The notes: generated from the letters alone by a model not told the origin. Positions 15,923 to 25,001 are shown, counted from the stretch's first letter. The stretch is 64,000 nt of DNA from Jeotgalicoccus coquinae (GCF_014207425.1 NZ_JACHFF010000004.1:124001-188000), one strand, 5' to 3'. Numbers and translations are program-made.

Positions 15923-17338
15923 TTATTTTGCTTTCACCAGAATGTCTTTTTCATCAACATCATTGATTTCATCAGCTTTATCATTCAGGTAGTACTTACC
16001 TTTAGTCATATAAGCAAGAACGATTGTAAGTACTGCTGCCAGTGCTGCTGCAAAGAATGCCGCAGTACTTTGTAAAAATGTTCCCATAAAGCCAAGTGCT
16101 GCAATTGTTCCAAGCAGACTTGAAATAATCAGTGACCATACGCCGACCGGATTCCATTTGTGTAAGTACTCCTGTCGTTCTTCGTAGTATCCCGGCCCAA
16201 TTTTCATGATCCGTTTTACTGCAATAAAGTCAGTAACTAATATCGCTGCCCATGACATCAGGAATACTCCCTGGAATGTCAAAGCATTATCTAAATGATC
16301 TGTAATACCGCCGAGCATTAATATCATTGCTGTGACACCTGCAACGACAACCCAGAATCTGCGTCCCGGTTTAAAACGGAATACATTCTCAAAGAAGTTC
16401 GATAACGATAAAGAACTGCTGTAAATGTTAGTTACGTTAATACGGACCTGTGTCAGCATTGTAAATAATGCACCGCCGATACCGAGTAAGTGAACAATAT
16501 AAACTCCTGGATTCGGTTCATTTAAACGCACACCAAACCATATACCAAGTCCACCCATGACACCGTAAGCAAATATTTGCGGAATAAACCCAATCGCAAA
16601 TGATCCAACTTTAATGTGTCCCGGCTTTAAGAATCGTGCATAGTCTGATGCAATGAGAGCAGTCAGTCCGATAATACCGTGCTGCATACCGATACAAAGT
16701 AACAGTGCTGTCCCGCCGATCTGCATACCTTCAGGCATGTAAGTCCAGAATGCACCGTCGTATTGTGATGGTGTCATAAATGCCACAACGATTGCTGCAA
16801 TTAAAAATATAAAGAAAATAGGTAATGACCATTTTTGTAGTTTATCAAGCTGTTTAATTCCAAACCAGTTAAGTGGAATAACAAGTGTTCCAAATACGAC
16901 TATTAGGAGCCATACAGGAATAACAGGGAAGAATTCATGTACTGCATAGACGAGGATCATACCTTCAAGGGCACAATACATAATAAAGTTAGAAGCATAT
17001 ATTAAAGATGTCAGTGACGCACCTATGTAACCGAAGCCTCCGCCCCTGGACATCAGGTTAACGTTCATTCCCGATCTTGCTGATAAGTATACGATAACTG
17101 TTCCCAGCACACCTGCAACGATAATTGCATAAGCTGCTGATATAAGCGCATTAATCGCACCGAATTGCAGTGCCATTACACTTCCGATTTGAAAGTAGAA
17201 AATTGCTGTAGCAATACCGAATGTAATATTTGTAATGCTGAGCCAGCCCATTTTACGTTCATTATATGGGACTTTTGATAATGAGTGATCGCTTTCGCTT
17301 GATTCAATCTGCTGACCTTCTGTGTCTACAGAACTCAT
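15923..17338 (-). CDS. NCS1-family nucleobase permease (cytosine/allantoin type)
   Basis: A 471-residue membrane protein with about twelve hydrophobic segments. The opening VPYNERKMGWLSITNITFG and the SARSGMNVNLMSRGGGFGYIGASLTS segment are typical of NCS1 nucleobase-cation symporters related to CodB and the allantoin permeases. The start at 17338 has GGAGAGG upstream; the 19-residue longer frame does not. No catabolic gene is adjacent, so the substrate (cytosine, purine, hydantoin or allantoin) is undecided. A promoter with repeated operator-like motifs precedes it. Confidence 0.82.
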   Translation of the reverse strand: MSSVDTEGQQIESSESDHSLSKVPYNERKMGWLSITNITFGIATAIFYFQIGSVMALQFGAINALISAAYAIIVAGVLGTVIVYLSARSGMNVNLMSRGGGFGYIGASLTSLIYASNFIMYCALEGMILVYAVHEFFPVIPVWLLIVVFGTLVIPLNWFGIKQLDKLQKWSLPIFFIFLIAAIVVAFMTPSQYDGAFWTYMPEGMQIGGTALLLCIGMQHGIIGLTALIASDYARFLKPGHIKVGSFAIGFIPQIFAYGVMGGLGIWFGVRLNEPNPGVYIVHLLGIGGALFTMLTQVRINVTNIYSSSLSLSNFFENVFRFKPGRRFWVVVAGVTAMILMLGGITDHLDNALTFQGVFLMSWAAILVTDFIAVKRIMKIGPGYYEERQEYLHKWNPVGVWSLIISSLLGTIAALGFMGTFLQSTAAFFAAALAAVLTIVLAYMTKGKYYLNDKADEINDVDEKDILVKAK

Positions 17339-17378
17339 AAATATCCTCTCCAATCTTATGAAATTTTGTATTAAGGCG

Positions 17379-17438
17379 ACTTTTACACTATACACTGTTT
17401 TAGTTAATAAATCAAGTCGTTGTGTATACTTTTACACA
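17379..17438. promoter_or_regulatory. Promoter and repeated operator of the NCS1 permease
   Basis: On the minus strand: -35 TTGATT (17410-17415), 17-base spacer, -10 TATAGT (17387-17392). A perfect inverted repeat TGTGTA-N6-TACACA (17421-17438) lies just upstream of the -35, and its right half (ACTTTTACAC on the plus strand) recurs exactly at 17379-17388, overlapping the -10. This spacing suggests a repressor or activator binding two sites; the regulator is unknown. Confidence 0.5.
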
Positions 17439-17570
17439 TTATAGTCGACATAATATGTATATTAACAATTAAATTGAAAGTATACTAACACTTTAATTAT
17501 GAAACTATATTTCAAAATGCATAATATTTTTGAAATTCTGTACAAAAATGCAAGCCCTAAATATAGATGA
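17439..17570. other. AT-rich intergenic stretch, no gene seen
   Basis: Upstream portion of the roughly 280-base gap between the NCS1 permease and the glycoside hydrolase operon. It has no coding frame or recognisable RNA. Confidence 0.4.
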
Positions 17571-17607
17571 AATCCCACGTCAGTACTAGGTTTTCTGACA
17601 TGGGATT
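17571..17607 (-). terminator. Terminator-like hairpin after the DUF4015 gene
   Basis: Stem aatcccacgtcag (17571-17583) with ctgacatgggatt (17595-17607), 13 bp with one G-U, at the 3' end of the two-gene envelope operon. The T-run is poor. Confidence 0.6.
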
Positions 17608-17617
17608 CTGATGAAAT

Positions 17618-18931
17618 TTATTGGTATTCCGCGCCTTCAGAATACGTATTTTGAGCATTCCACAGTAAATATTCCTCAACACCATTATCTTTTAATGCCT
17701 GAATCTGAGCTTCCACTTCAGCCGCACCGTAATTTATATAGTTTCCCGCTCCTAAATATGAAGCGGTAAAGTCCTGTATCCACGGTCTTGATTTCGGCGG
17801 ATTTTCAAGTTTGCCGAGCACTTCATTTTCAACTTTCATATACTCATCAATTACCCCATACGGTTCAGTATCCGGTGCTGCAAAGTCAAATGCGCCTGCA
17901 CCCCAGTGAGATGGATATATCATCGATGAGATGATATCGACGTTATTTGCTATCTGAGAGAAATTCTGACCGATTCCAGGCGCTTCCCTTTGAGTAGCCG
18001 CATAGCCGAAAACATCTACCGACACGTCAACATCATAAGGTTTTAACTGTTCATTTGCATAGGCCACAAAATCCGTAACAGCATTGACTCTCTGCTGCAC
18101 TTCATCAGCTTCAGAATCAGCATATTCACCGAAATCATAAATTAAATCAGCAGACATCGTTTCGAATGATTCCGGGAATCTCACGTAGTCGAACTGGATT
18201 TCTTTAAATCCGAGTTTAGCCGCTTCAATTGCTATATCAACGTTGTAATCCCAGACTTCTTTAAGAAAAGGATTGACGAAACTTTCACCGCTGCCATTTT
18301 GCCAAACGGTGCCGTCGCTGTTCTGATACGATAAATCCGGACGATCCATTGCGAGTCTAGAATCTTTAAAAATAACGATGCGTGCAATCGGATAAATCTG
18401 ATTATCTTCAAGTGTCGTCATCAGCTGTTGTGGATTAACGTAATCATACATATGACTCTGTGCAATTTCATTATCGATATCAAGCGGCATCATGATGTCC
18501 CCGATATCTTCTTTAACGTCGATGACCATTGAGTTTAACTCCGTATTATTAACGAGCTCCGTCAGTTCCTGCATTCTTTCACCGCCTGCGGAAAACCCAG
18601 TAACAAAAATACCTTTTACCCCTTCTTCTGGATAAGCAATATCAACACCGGACTGATACTGAAATACAGGCGTTGTATCCTCATTAACCGTATACAGCGG
18701 ACTGTCGTTTAAGTTAAGTGCTGACGGCGCTGTCTCAGTTTCTTCTTCGTCATTCTGCTCCTGTTTTTCAGCAGTTTCCTTAGTTTCAGCTTCCTCTCCC
18801 GGACTTTCTGCTGTCTCTTCTGCAACGTCGGGCTCACCGCTGTCCATCTCACCTCTTACAGCCAATGCAAGAAGAAGAAACAGTACAGCCAGAATACCTC
18901 CAACCAAAATCAAAAAGTTTCTCGTACTCAT
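17618..18931 (-). CDS. DUF4015 putative glycoside hydrolase, membrane-anchored
   Basis: A 437-residue protein. Residues 6-25 form an N-terminal membrane anchor, followed by a long acidic linker (to about residue 75) and a TIM-barrel-like domain of the DUF4015 putative glycoside hydrolase family: GIFVTGFSAGG, VIDVKED, IYPIARIVIFKD, the conserved FKEIQFDYVRFPE and SSMIYPSHWG. The domain should lie outside the membrane and probably acts on a cell-wall or capsule polysaccharide; the substrate is not established. Its start overlaps the stop of the upstream deacetylase by four bases (ATGA), so the two are coupled. Confidence 0.8.
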   Translation of the reverse strand: MSTRNFLILVGGILAVLFLLLALAVRGEMDSGEPDVAEETAESPGEEAETKETAEKQEQNDEEETETAPSALNLNDSPLYTVNEDTTPVFQYQSGVDIAYPEEGVKGIFVTGFSAGGERMQELTELVNNTELNSMVIDVKEDIGDIMMPLDIDNEIAQSHMYDYVNPQQLMTTLEDNQIYPIARIVIFKDSRLAMDRPDLSYQNSDGTVWQNGSGESFVNPFLKEVWDYNVDIAIEAAKLGFKEIQFDYVRFPESFETMSADLIYDFGEYADSEADEVQQRVNAVTDFVAYANEQLKPYDVDVSVDVFGYAATQREAPGIGQNFSQIANNVDIISSMIYPSHWGAGAFDFAAPDTEPYGVIDEYMKVENEVLGKLENPPKSRPWIQDFTASYLGAGNYINYGAAEVEAQIQALKDNGVEEYLLWNAQNTYSEGAEYQ

Positions 18932-20280
18932 TCAGTCACCCCGCCTTCTGAATCGATAAGTTTAGGATCAATGAGTGAATAACCTTTATCCCTGAGACCC
19001 TTAACGATATCCGGCAAGGCCTCACTCGTCCACTGGCGGTCGTGCATCAGCAGATTAGCACCGTCACCAAGCATTTCAGTATTAACCATAATGTCACTGA
19101 GAGCTCCCGGCTCCTGATAGTCAGGTTCCCAGTCAAAGCCGTAGGTCCAATTCATTACGGTCATATTCTCTTCTCGAGCGATGCTGATTGACGCTTCACT
19201 GTTCACCCCAAACGGCGCTCTGAAAAATTTTGGACGCTCTCCGATTGCTTCTTCAATTAAGTCACCTGTATCGATAATTTCAAGGGCTGTATCTTCCGGC
19301 GTAATCTCCTGCATATTGAAGTGATTATAAGTATGATTGCCAATTTCAAAGCCGAGCTCGTGAATTTCTCTCAGCTTCTCCTGGCCCTCTTTTGATTCTA
19401 TAAACATACCGTTTACGAAAAATATCGCAGGGGCATCAAGTTCTTTTAATGTATGAGCCATAGCAACCGCATTCTCATCCGGTGCATCGTCTATCGTAAT
19501 GAGCACAGCCGAAGATTCAGCGTCTTCTGCTGAAGGTACTATAGCCGATGTTGCAGCTTCTACTGTATACATGGTTTCCGGCTCACTGTTTTCTGCCGCT
19601 TCTTCATTTGAATCAGCGTCAACCTGGACCGCTGATTCATCGTCTGAAGTGTCTTCACCAAGAGCGGTTTTTACTTCATTACTGTGGTTTTGAAAGGCCG
19701 CCAGCTGTTCATTGATTGATTCATAGTGTGCAGTCACCTCTTTATGAACGCCGTTTACTTCTCTCATGCCGTCAGTCAATGTATTATAATCAGCTTCTTC
19801 ACTCTTAAGTGATTCAAAAAATGCTGTTTCTGAACTTAAGACTTCTTCATAGCCCGACTGGACATTCTTAACGTCAGCGGCCAGCTGTCCCAGAGTTGCA
19901 GATAAATTCTGAACTGTTTCTTCATTCAGTGTTTCGCTGCTGCTGACATCAGCCGATTCAAACTCTTCAGCTCTGTTCTCCAGTTCTTCATGTATTTTTG
20001 ACAGTCCTTCTGCCAGTTCATTCCGTTCGTTTAAATTCTGATACAGCGGTGACTGGTCATCCTTAAAGTCAGCCAGTTCCTCATCTGTCAGCGATTCATT
20101 AAACAAGCCGGACATTTCTGCTTCATAATCAATCATACTCTGAATGCTGCTCGTTAATGCCGGTGCCGTTTCCGCTTCAAAATCTTCAATATTTGATAAA
20201 ACTTTATTTTCGGGACTGCCGCATGCGCCAAGTATAACCATTGCTGCACTAAGCATTATGGCTATTATGTATTTTTTCAT
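18928..20280 (-). CDS. Lipoprotein fusing a YkyA-like coiled coil to a polysaccharide deacetylase
   Basis: A 450-residue lipoprotein (lipobox LGAC, Cys 20). Residues 23-210 are helical and acidic and resemble the YkyA putative cell-wall-binding lipoprotein family. A short linker leads to a NodB/CE4 deacetylase domain (about residues 245-445). Its motifs are ITIDDAPDE (motif 1, normally TFDDG), HTYNH (metal-binding H-x3-H), RAPFG, DWEPD and LLMHD. Likely role: removing acetyl groups from peptidoglycan or another envelope glycan at the membrane surface. The fusion is unusual; the altered motif 1 keeps both aspartates. Confidence 0.8.
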   Translation of the reverse strand: MKKYIIAIMLSAAMVILGACGSPENKVLSNIEDFEAETAPALTSSIQSMIDYEAEMSGLFNESLTDEELADFKDDQSPLYQNLNERNELAEGLSKIHEELENRAEEFESADVSSSETLNEETVQNLSATLGQLAADVKNVQSGYEEVLSSETAFFESLKSEEADYNTLTDGMREVNGVHKEVTAHYESINEQLAAFQNHSNEVKTALGEDTSDDESAVQVDADSNEEAAENSEPETMYTVEAATSAIVPSAEDAESSAVLITIDDAPDENAVAMAHTLKELDAPAIFFVNGMFIESKEGQEKLREIHELGFEIGNHTYNHFNMQEITPEDTALEIIDTGDLIEEAIGERPKFFRAPFGVNSEASISIAREENMTVMNWTYGFDWEPDYQEPGALSDIMVNTEMLGDGANLLMHDRQWTSEALPDIVKGLRDKGYSLIDPKLIDSEGGVTE

Positions 20281-20322
20281 CTATAACACCCCATTCAAAA
20301 TTCATTAAAAATCTCTGTAAAA

Positions 20323-20360
20323 TAAAAAAAGGGTAACTCCATATAATGAAGTTACCCTCT
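20323..20360 (-). terminator. Terminator after the small membrane protein gene
   Basis: Arms gggtaact (20331-20338) and agttaccc (20349-20356) form a hairpin followed on the minus strand by TTTTTTTATTTT. It ends the hydrolase-nitroreductase operon. Confidence 0.8.
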
Positions 20361-20392
20361 CTGCCGTAAAAAATGCATATTTTACATTTATT

Positions 20393-20557
20393 TCATTTAG
20401 AATCCGGATCGATACTTACACTGCAGTACATTCCCGCAATGAATAATATAAGCACTGCCAGATAAACGATAAAATTATACTCCACAGGAATAATTGTACC
20501 TACGCTGAACATCAGCAGCGTTGCTGTTAAAAATAAAAATATTGCTGCTTTTTTCAT
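20393..20557 (-). CDS. Small membrane protein, 54 residues, unknown function
   Basis: An ATG at 20557 follows immediately after the stop codon of the nitroreductase (TAA-ATG). The frame reads MKKAAIFLFLTATLLMFSVG... with two hydrophobic segments (about residues 4-21 and 29-45) and a polar tail ending DPDSK. It is followed by a clear terminator. Position in the operon and its clean hydrophobic pattern suggest a real gene. Family not recognised. Confidence 0.6.
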   Translation of the reverse strand: MKKAAIFLFLTATLLMFSVGTIIPVEYNFIVYLAVLILFIAGMYCSVSIDPDSK

Positions 20558-21148
20558 TTATTTGTCATCCTCTGTAATCCATACCGTCTTCTCTTCAAAC
20601 GGAATGCGTTTTGCTTCCGGTATTTTTTTCATATCCGGCTCTCCAACGAAGATTACACCTAAAATTTCTTCTTCTTCTGACAGCTCAAAGTATTTTTTAA
20701 CAGGTTCAGCATAATAAGCCGGCCCGCTTTTCCATATCGCACCCAGACCGAGGCCATGCGCCGCGAGAAGTATATTCTGAACTGCAGCTGACACCGCAGA
20801 GACATCTTCAATGTAAATAGCCTTATCATTGCCGGCTTCCGGGCTCAGCGCGACCACGATTGCAGTCGGTGCAATAAGCGGCTTCGCGCTGAGTTTTTTA
20901 ATACGTTTCTGTCCCGCTTCACTAGCCGGATCATCTACACGTGTTTTCGCCCATTCGCCTAGCACACGCGACAGCGGCAGACGCCCGTCACCCTGCAGCA
21001 CGAAAAATTTCCACGGTTCTGTGTGATGGTGATTCGGTGCCATTATCGCTGCCTGCAGCAGCTGTTCTACAATTTCTTTACTCACCGGCTCATTATCTTT
21101 AAAGATTTTAATGCTCCGCCTTGTTTGTATTGCTTCAGTTATATTCAT
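20558..21148 (-). CDS. Nitroreductase-family protein (YdjA-like)
   Basis: A 196-residue FMN-dependent nitroreductase fold protein. Visible features are the FMN-phosphate motif TRRSIKIFKD, the dimer/flavin segment APNHHHTEPWKFFVLQG and GLGAIWKSGPAYY near the C-terminus. Such enzymes reduce nitro groups, quinones or flavins with NAD(P)H; the physiological substrate is unknown. It begins at the stop codon of the alpha/beta hydrolase (TAATG overlap) and is coupled to it. Confidence 0.88.
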   Translation of the reverse strand: MNITEAIQTRRSIKIFKDNEPVSKEIVEQLLQAAIMAPNHHHTEPWKFFVLQGDGRLPLSRVLGEWAKTRVDDPASEAGQKRIKKLSAKPLIAPTAIVVALSPEAGNDKAIYIEDVSAVSAAVQNILLAAHGLGLGAIWKSGPAYYAEPVKKYFELSEEEEILGVIFVGEPDMKKIPEAKRIPFEEKTVWITEDDK

Positions 21149-21993
21149 TATATTTTTTCCTCCGTACTTTTCAGACGCTCCTCAATCCAGTTTATAATAG
21201 TATTGAAAATTTCTGTCTTCATAGTAAATTCATTAAATATTTCATGCTCCAGCTCAGGGTAAATAATTAATTTCTTATCCTCTGAAGATATATCGTCATG
21301 GAACTGCACCGAGTCTTCGCTTGCGACCAGTCCGTCATTTTCACCATGAAGAATGAGCACCGGATCTTTAAAGTCTCCTGCTTCAAGTTTTAAATATTCG
21401 ATGCCTTTTTCAAGAGTTCTGATCAGACCGACAGATATTTCTTTTTTATTCAGCGCATCCTCAACATAATGCTTAAGGACGATTTCGGTGCTGCAGAGCC
21501 CTTTGCCAAGTTCATTTTTGACATAGTCATTACTGTCTAGACCGACAGGCACACCGGCAAATAATTCATGATTGTAACGCGTTAAAGCGCCCGATGTAAT
21601 ATACCCTTCAACTTTACCTGGATATTTTGTGCCGTACAGAGCAGCAGTATATCCGCCCATACTGTGGCCGATAACAAATACTTGCTGTTCAGGCAGAAGT
21701 TTTCTCGTATAGATCACAATTGCACCGAGATCATCCGTGATTTCATCGACTTTAGAATAAAAAGTATTCTCTCCTGATGAATGACCATGTCCGCGCTGAT
21801 CGTAGCGAATGACGTTAAATCCGCTCCGTATTAACACCCCTGCGATATCATCGTATCTTCCAAGATGTTCTGCAAGACCGTGGACAATAATGATTGTCGC
21901 CTTTGCTGTTTCCGGCTTTTCTGTCGTCTGTACTTTCGTGTAAAGCAGTGTTCCGTCTTTGGACTCAATGTATTTTACAAATGACAAACTCAT
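21148..21993 (-). CDS. Alpha/beta hydrolase (monoacylglycerol lipase-like)
   Basis: About 281 residues. The serine hydrolase core has GHSMGG (nucleophile elbow, about residue 104), an oxyanion region in VHGLAEHLGRYDD, the acid in LILHGENDGLVAS and a C-terminal histidine in LEHEIFNE. This pattern is that of Hydrolase_4 lysophospholipase/monoglyceride lipases acting on small acyl esters in the cytoplasm. The ATG at 21993 is preceded by GGAG; a GTG one codon earlier is an alternative. First gene of a three-gene operon. Confidence 0.87.
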   Translation of the reverse strand: MSLSFVKYIESKDGTLLYTKVQTTEKPETAKATIIIVHGLAEHLGRYDDIAGVLIRSGFNVIRYDQRGHGHSSGENTFYSKVDEITDDLGAIVIYTRKLLPEQQVFVIGHSMGGYTAALYGTKYPGKVEGYITSGALTRYNHELFAGVPVGLDSNDYVKNELGKGLCSTEIVLKHYVEDALNKKEISVGLIRTLEKGIEYLKLEAGDFKDPVLILHGENDGLVASEDSVQFHDDISSEDKKLIIYPELEHEIFNEFTMKTEIFNTIINWIEERLKSTEEKI

Positions 21994-22099
21994 CACTCCA
22001 ATCTCTGTTACTTGGAATTATAACCTTTCCGCCGTGAAATTGCATATCTTAAAGGGTTAATATATTATTGTTATAAATACTAATTATAAAGGTGCAAAT

Positions 22100-22366
22100 A
22101 TGTCTAATCAAAAAAAATATATACTCTCATTTACATGCGGGTTTCTCTTATACCTCATTATGTTTGTCGCATTAATTTACTTTAACTTCATTTATTATAC
22201 GACCGGCTTTTTCGCTTTCGTTATTTTCGCTTTTATTGCATCAGTACTGTTCAGAACTCTGGCAAATAAATTCGCCAAAGAAGGCGACCGTCCGGATCTT
22301 TACTATATGATTTTTATCGGAAGCTTCGTTCTCCCGACACTGATTCATATGCTGTTCTTTATATAA
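22100..22366 (+). CDS. Small membrane protein, 88 residues, unknown function
   Basis: Three hydrophobic segments (about residues 8-26, 30-48, 66-86) separated by a charged loop (NKFAKEGDRPDLY). The start follows AAAGGTG. It is divergent from the hydrolase operon and convergent with the phosphonate importer, with a strong shared terminator. No family recognised. Confidence 0.6.
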   Translation: MSNQKKYILSFTCGFLLYLIMFVALIYFNFIYYTTGFFAFVIFAFIASVLFRTLANKFAKEGDRPDLYYMIFIGSFVLPTLIHMLFFI

Positions 22367-22370
22367 CGAT

Positions 22371-22413
22371 AAAAAAATCGTCTTTGACTCGTGTGAGCCA
22401 AAGACGATTTTTT
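22371..22413. terminator. Strong bidirectional terminator
   Basis: Long stem (22372-22390 with 22395-22412) containing aaaatcgtctttg and caaagacgatttt, with A- and T-runs on both sides. It ends the C-P lyase/importer operon and the 88-aa gene. Confidence 0.85.
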
Positions 22414-22428
22414 ATTTAATACTCCTAT

Positions 22429-23250
22429 TTACGCTGCCACCTTCAAGCGGTTAGCAATCAGTTCAAGAATAATCGCGACCACGAGAATAATCAGTGTAAT
22501 TGCACCGACTTCCTGCATATCGTAATAGAATGAACTTGCCATGAATAACTCGTAACCTATACCTCCGGCGCCTGCCGCTGCGCCCATCGCAACTGCCACA
22601 CCGAAGTTAATTTCGAACCTCAGAAACGTCCATGAAATTAAAAAGCTTTTCGTCTGCGGTACTACAACCTGGAATAAAATATGGGGATAGCTTGAGCCCG
22701 TTGCACGGAGTGCTTCTATCTTACCTTCATCCACCTCTTCAAATGCTTCTGAGTACGCTTTTACGAGATAGGCAACCGAGTGAAATACCATACCGATAAC
22801 TGCTGCAACAGCACCGAGTCCGGCTGCAATCGCAAATATCAATACCCATAATACCGTTGGCACTGCACGCACGACTGTTATAAATGCTTTAATCGTGTTG
22901 CTAACCCATGGTTTCGATAAGTTTACTGCCGTACCGAAGGCGAGAAACAGCGAGATTACTGCCCCTAAAACCGTCGCTAAAAAAGCGAGCGACAATGTAA
23001 TGGTAACTTGCCATAAGGCGCTGGGCCATGTTGTATTATTTAAACTCGGCGATAAAAACATCTGTCCGAGATTATCGATTGTCATCGGAATTGCATGAGA
23101 TAAATCGAGTCCAGTGTAATCCATTATGAAAAACCCGATGACAGTGAAAATCGCCGAACCGATTAATAATCCTTTTAAGACCCGCTGCCCTCTGTTTGGT
23201 TTAGAGACTTTAATGCCGCCATTTTTATTATATTCAACAACTGCAGTCAT
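22429..23250 (-). CDS. phnE: Phosphonate ABC transporter permease, second subunit
   Basis: A 273-residue permease with about six hydrophobic segments and the EAA coupling loop (EALRATGSSYPHILFQVVVP, about residue 180). It is paralogous to the adjacent permease and belongs to the PhnE family. With PhnC and PhnD it should import phosphonates. The start overlaps the stop of the first permease by one base. Last gene of the locus before the terminator. Confidence 0.9.
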   Translation of the reverse strand: MTAVVEYNKNGGIKVSKPNRGQRVLKGLLIGSAIFTVIGFFIMDYTGLDLSHAIPMTIDNLGQMFLSPSLNNTTWPSALWQVTITLSLAFLATVLGAVISLFLAFGTAVNLSKPWVSNTIKAFITVVRAVPTVLWVLIFAIAAGLGAVAAVIGMVFHSVAYLVKAYSEAFEEVDEGKIEALRATGSSYPHILFQVVVPQTKSFLISWTFLRFEINFGVAVAMGAAAGAGGIGYELFMASSFYYDMQEVGAITLIILVVAIILELIANRLKVAA

Positions 23251-24071
23251 TATAAAATCTCCCTTCTGATTATGTTCGAGATTGCCTCGATAACTAAGAC
23301 AGCCAGCACAATCGCAAGTGTAATCAGCGAGACCATTTCATAATCCAGCTGTTTATAGTATAGATCGAATAGGTAACCGATACCCGTACCTGTCAGAAGT
23401 CCGACAAGCGTTGCACTGCGAATGTTTGTTTCAATCATAAATAAAATCCAGCTGAACATCTGCGGCATGCTCGCAGGAAGAACCGCTTTAAAAATAGTAT
23501 GCCAGTACGTTGCTCCCGTTGCTCTTAGCGCCTCAACTGAGTCTTCGCTGCCTTCATCAATAGTTTCAAGGAATGCTCTCACTAAAAACCCGAATGAGCC
23601 AAAGAATAAAGCTAAAAACCCTGTCATTGAGTTCGTCCCAAAACTGATAACTAAAATTAGTGCCCATGCCACTACAGGAATGTTACGTGAAATCGATGCA
23701 ATGATTTTCGCAGCATACATCAGCGGCTTATTTATATATGTCAGCTTCGAACCGAAAAGTGCAAAAACGACTGCGAATACTGCCGCTGTTGTTGTAGACA
23801 CAATCGAGATTAAAATTGTTTCCCATAAAAGTCGCAGCACACTGCCGAGATTTGACAGCGTTGACTGTGAAAACCACATGTTGCTTGCCATCCATGACAT
23901 TGCCGCTGGAATAGACATGATTCCTTCAATATGACTGTATTCTGTTATGTAACCCGCAAGCATAATCAAGCCGACGATAACGACGACTGTCAGCAGCAGA
24001 TATAAGTTTTTCTTTTGAATAATAGTAATTTCATTTGCATTAATAGTTCCCGTTTTACTCATACTCGTCAC
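23250..24071 (-). CDS. phnE: Phosphonate ABC transporter permease, first subunit
   Basis: A 273-residue PhnE-family permease with an EAA loop (EALRATGATYWHTIFKAVLP, about residue 184). The gene starts directly after the phnC stop codon. Two different PhnE subunits suggest a heterodimeric channel, a common arrangement for Gram-positive phosphonate importers. Confidence 0.9.
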   Translation of the reverse strand: MTSMSKTGTINANEITIIQKKNLYLLLTVVVIVGLIMLAGYITEYSHIEGIMSIPAAMSWMASNMWFSQSTLSNLGSVLRLLWETILISIVSTTTAAVFAVVFALFGSKLTYINKPLMYAAKIIASISRNIPVVAWALILVISFGTNSMTGFLALFFGSFGFLVRAFLETIDEGSEDSVEALRATGATYWHTIFKAVLPASMPQMFSWILFMIETNIRSATLVGLLTGTGIGYLFDLYYKQLDYEMVSLITLAIVLAVLVIEAISNIIRREIL

Positions 24072-24989
24072 CTACTCCATAATTAAATCGTCAAAGTCTG
24101 TACCGTATACAGCCTGAATAACTTCTTTATCAATCTCAGTCGGATGGCCATTAAAGACAACTTCACCGCTGTTTAAGCCGATAATTCTGTCAGAGTAATT
24201 TTTCGCCACATCTACCTGATGCAGGTTCACGATGACTGTAATTCCTTTTTCGCTGCAAATTTTTCTCAAGTGTTCCATAATCACTCTTGAAGAACTTGGA
24301 TCAAGCGAGGCAATCGGCTCATCACATAAAATTATTTTCGGTTTCTGCACCAGTGCCCGCGCAATGCCGACACGCTGTTTTTGTCCACCCGACAGTTCAT
24401 CACAGCGTTTATAAATATGGTCTTCGATGCCGAGTTCAGTAATGATATCAATCGCTTCTTCTTTTTCCGATTCTGTATACAATGAAAAAATTCCTTGCAG
24501 ACTATTTTTATAACCGAGTGTTCCATGCATCACATTTTCAAATACTGACAATCTGTCTACCAGATTATAATGCTGGAAAATCATTCCGATATTTGTCCGC
24601 ATTTTACGAAGTTCTTTACCTTTAACATTCGTTATATTTTGCTTGTCGAACGTTATCTTGCCGGAAGTCGGTTCTATCATGCGGTTAATGGTGCGGAGCA
24701 GCGTAGATTTACCGGCTCCGGAAGGACCGATAATCGACAGCAGTTCACCCTGTTTAATTTCAAAATTTATATCTTTAAGTACCGTCTTGCCTTTTGAATA
24801 CTCTTTGTTCAGATTTTCAATCGACATAATAACAGGCATTTCCTTAACTTCTTCTTTTGTTGCAATTTCTAGTTCATCACCTGTAACTTCAATGTCATCG
24901 TCAAATGAAATAAGTACCTCTTCTGCTTCTTTTTTATAGAAGTCCGTTCTTGTTTCTCTGACTTCCTTTACTTTATTGTCCACCGCCAT
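24072..24989 (-). CDS. phnC: Phosphonate ABC transporter ATPase PhnC with acidic N-terminal extension
   Basis: A 305-residue ABC ATPase: Walker A GPSGAGKST (about residue 89), Q-loop FQHYNLVDR, signature LSGGQKQR, Walker B IILCDEPIASLD and VNLHQVD in the H-loop region, which matches PhnC. Residues 1-50 form an acidic extension absent from most PhnC proteins (typically about 255 residues). The start is supported by AGGAGG before the ATG, so the extension is probably real. It is separated from phnD by a hairpin terminator. Confidence 0.9.
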   Translation of the reverse strand: MAVDNKVKEVRETRTDFYKKEAEEVLISFDDDIEVTGDELEIATKEEVKEMPVIMSIENLNKEYSKGKTVLKDINFEIKQGELLSIIGPSGAGKSTLLRTINRMIEPTSGKITFDKQNITNVKGKELRKMRTNIGMIFQHYNLVDRLSVFENVMHGTLGYKNSLQGIFSLYTESEKEEAIDIITELGIEDHIYKRCDELSGGQKQRVGIARALVQKPKIILCDEPIASLDPSSSRVIMEHLRKICSEKGITVIVNLHQVDVAKNYSDRIIGLNSGEVVFNGHPTEIDKEVIQAVYGTDFDDLIME

Positions 24990-25001
24990 GGATATTGCCT
25001 C

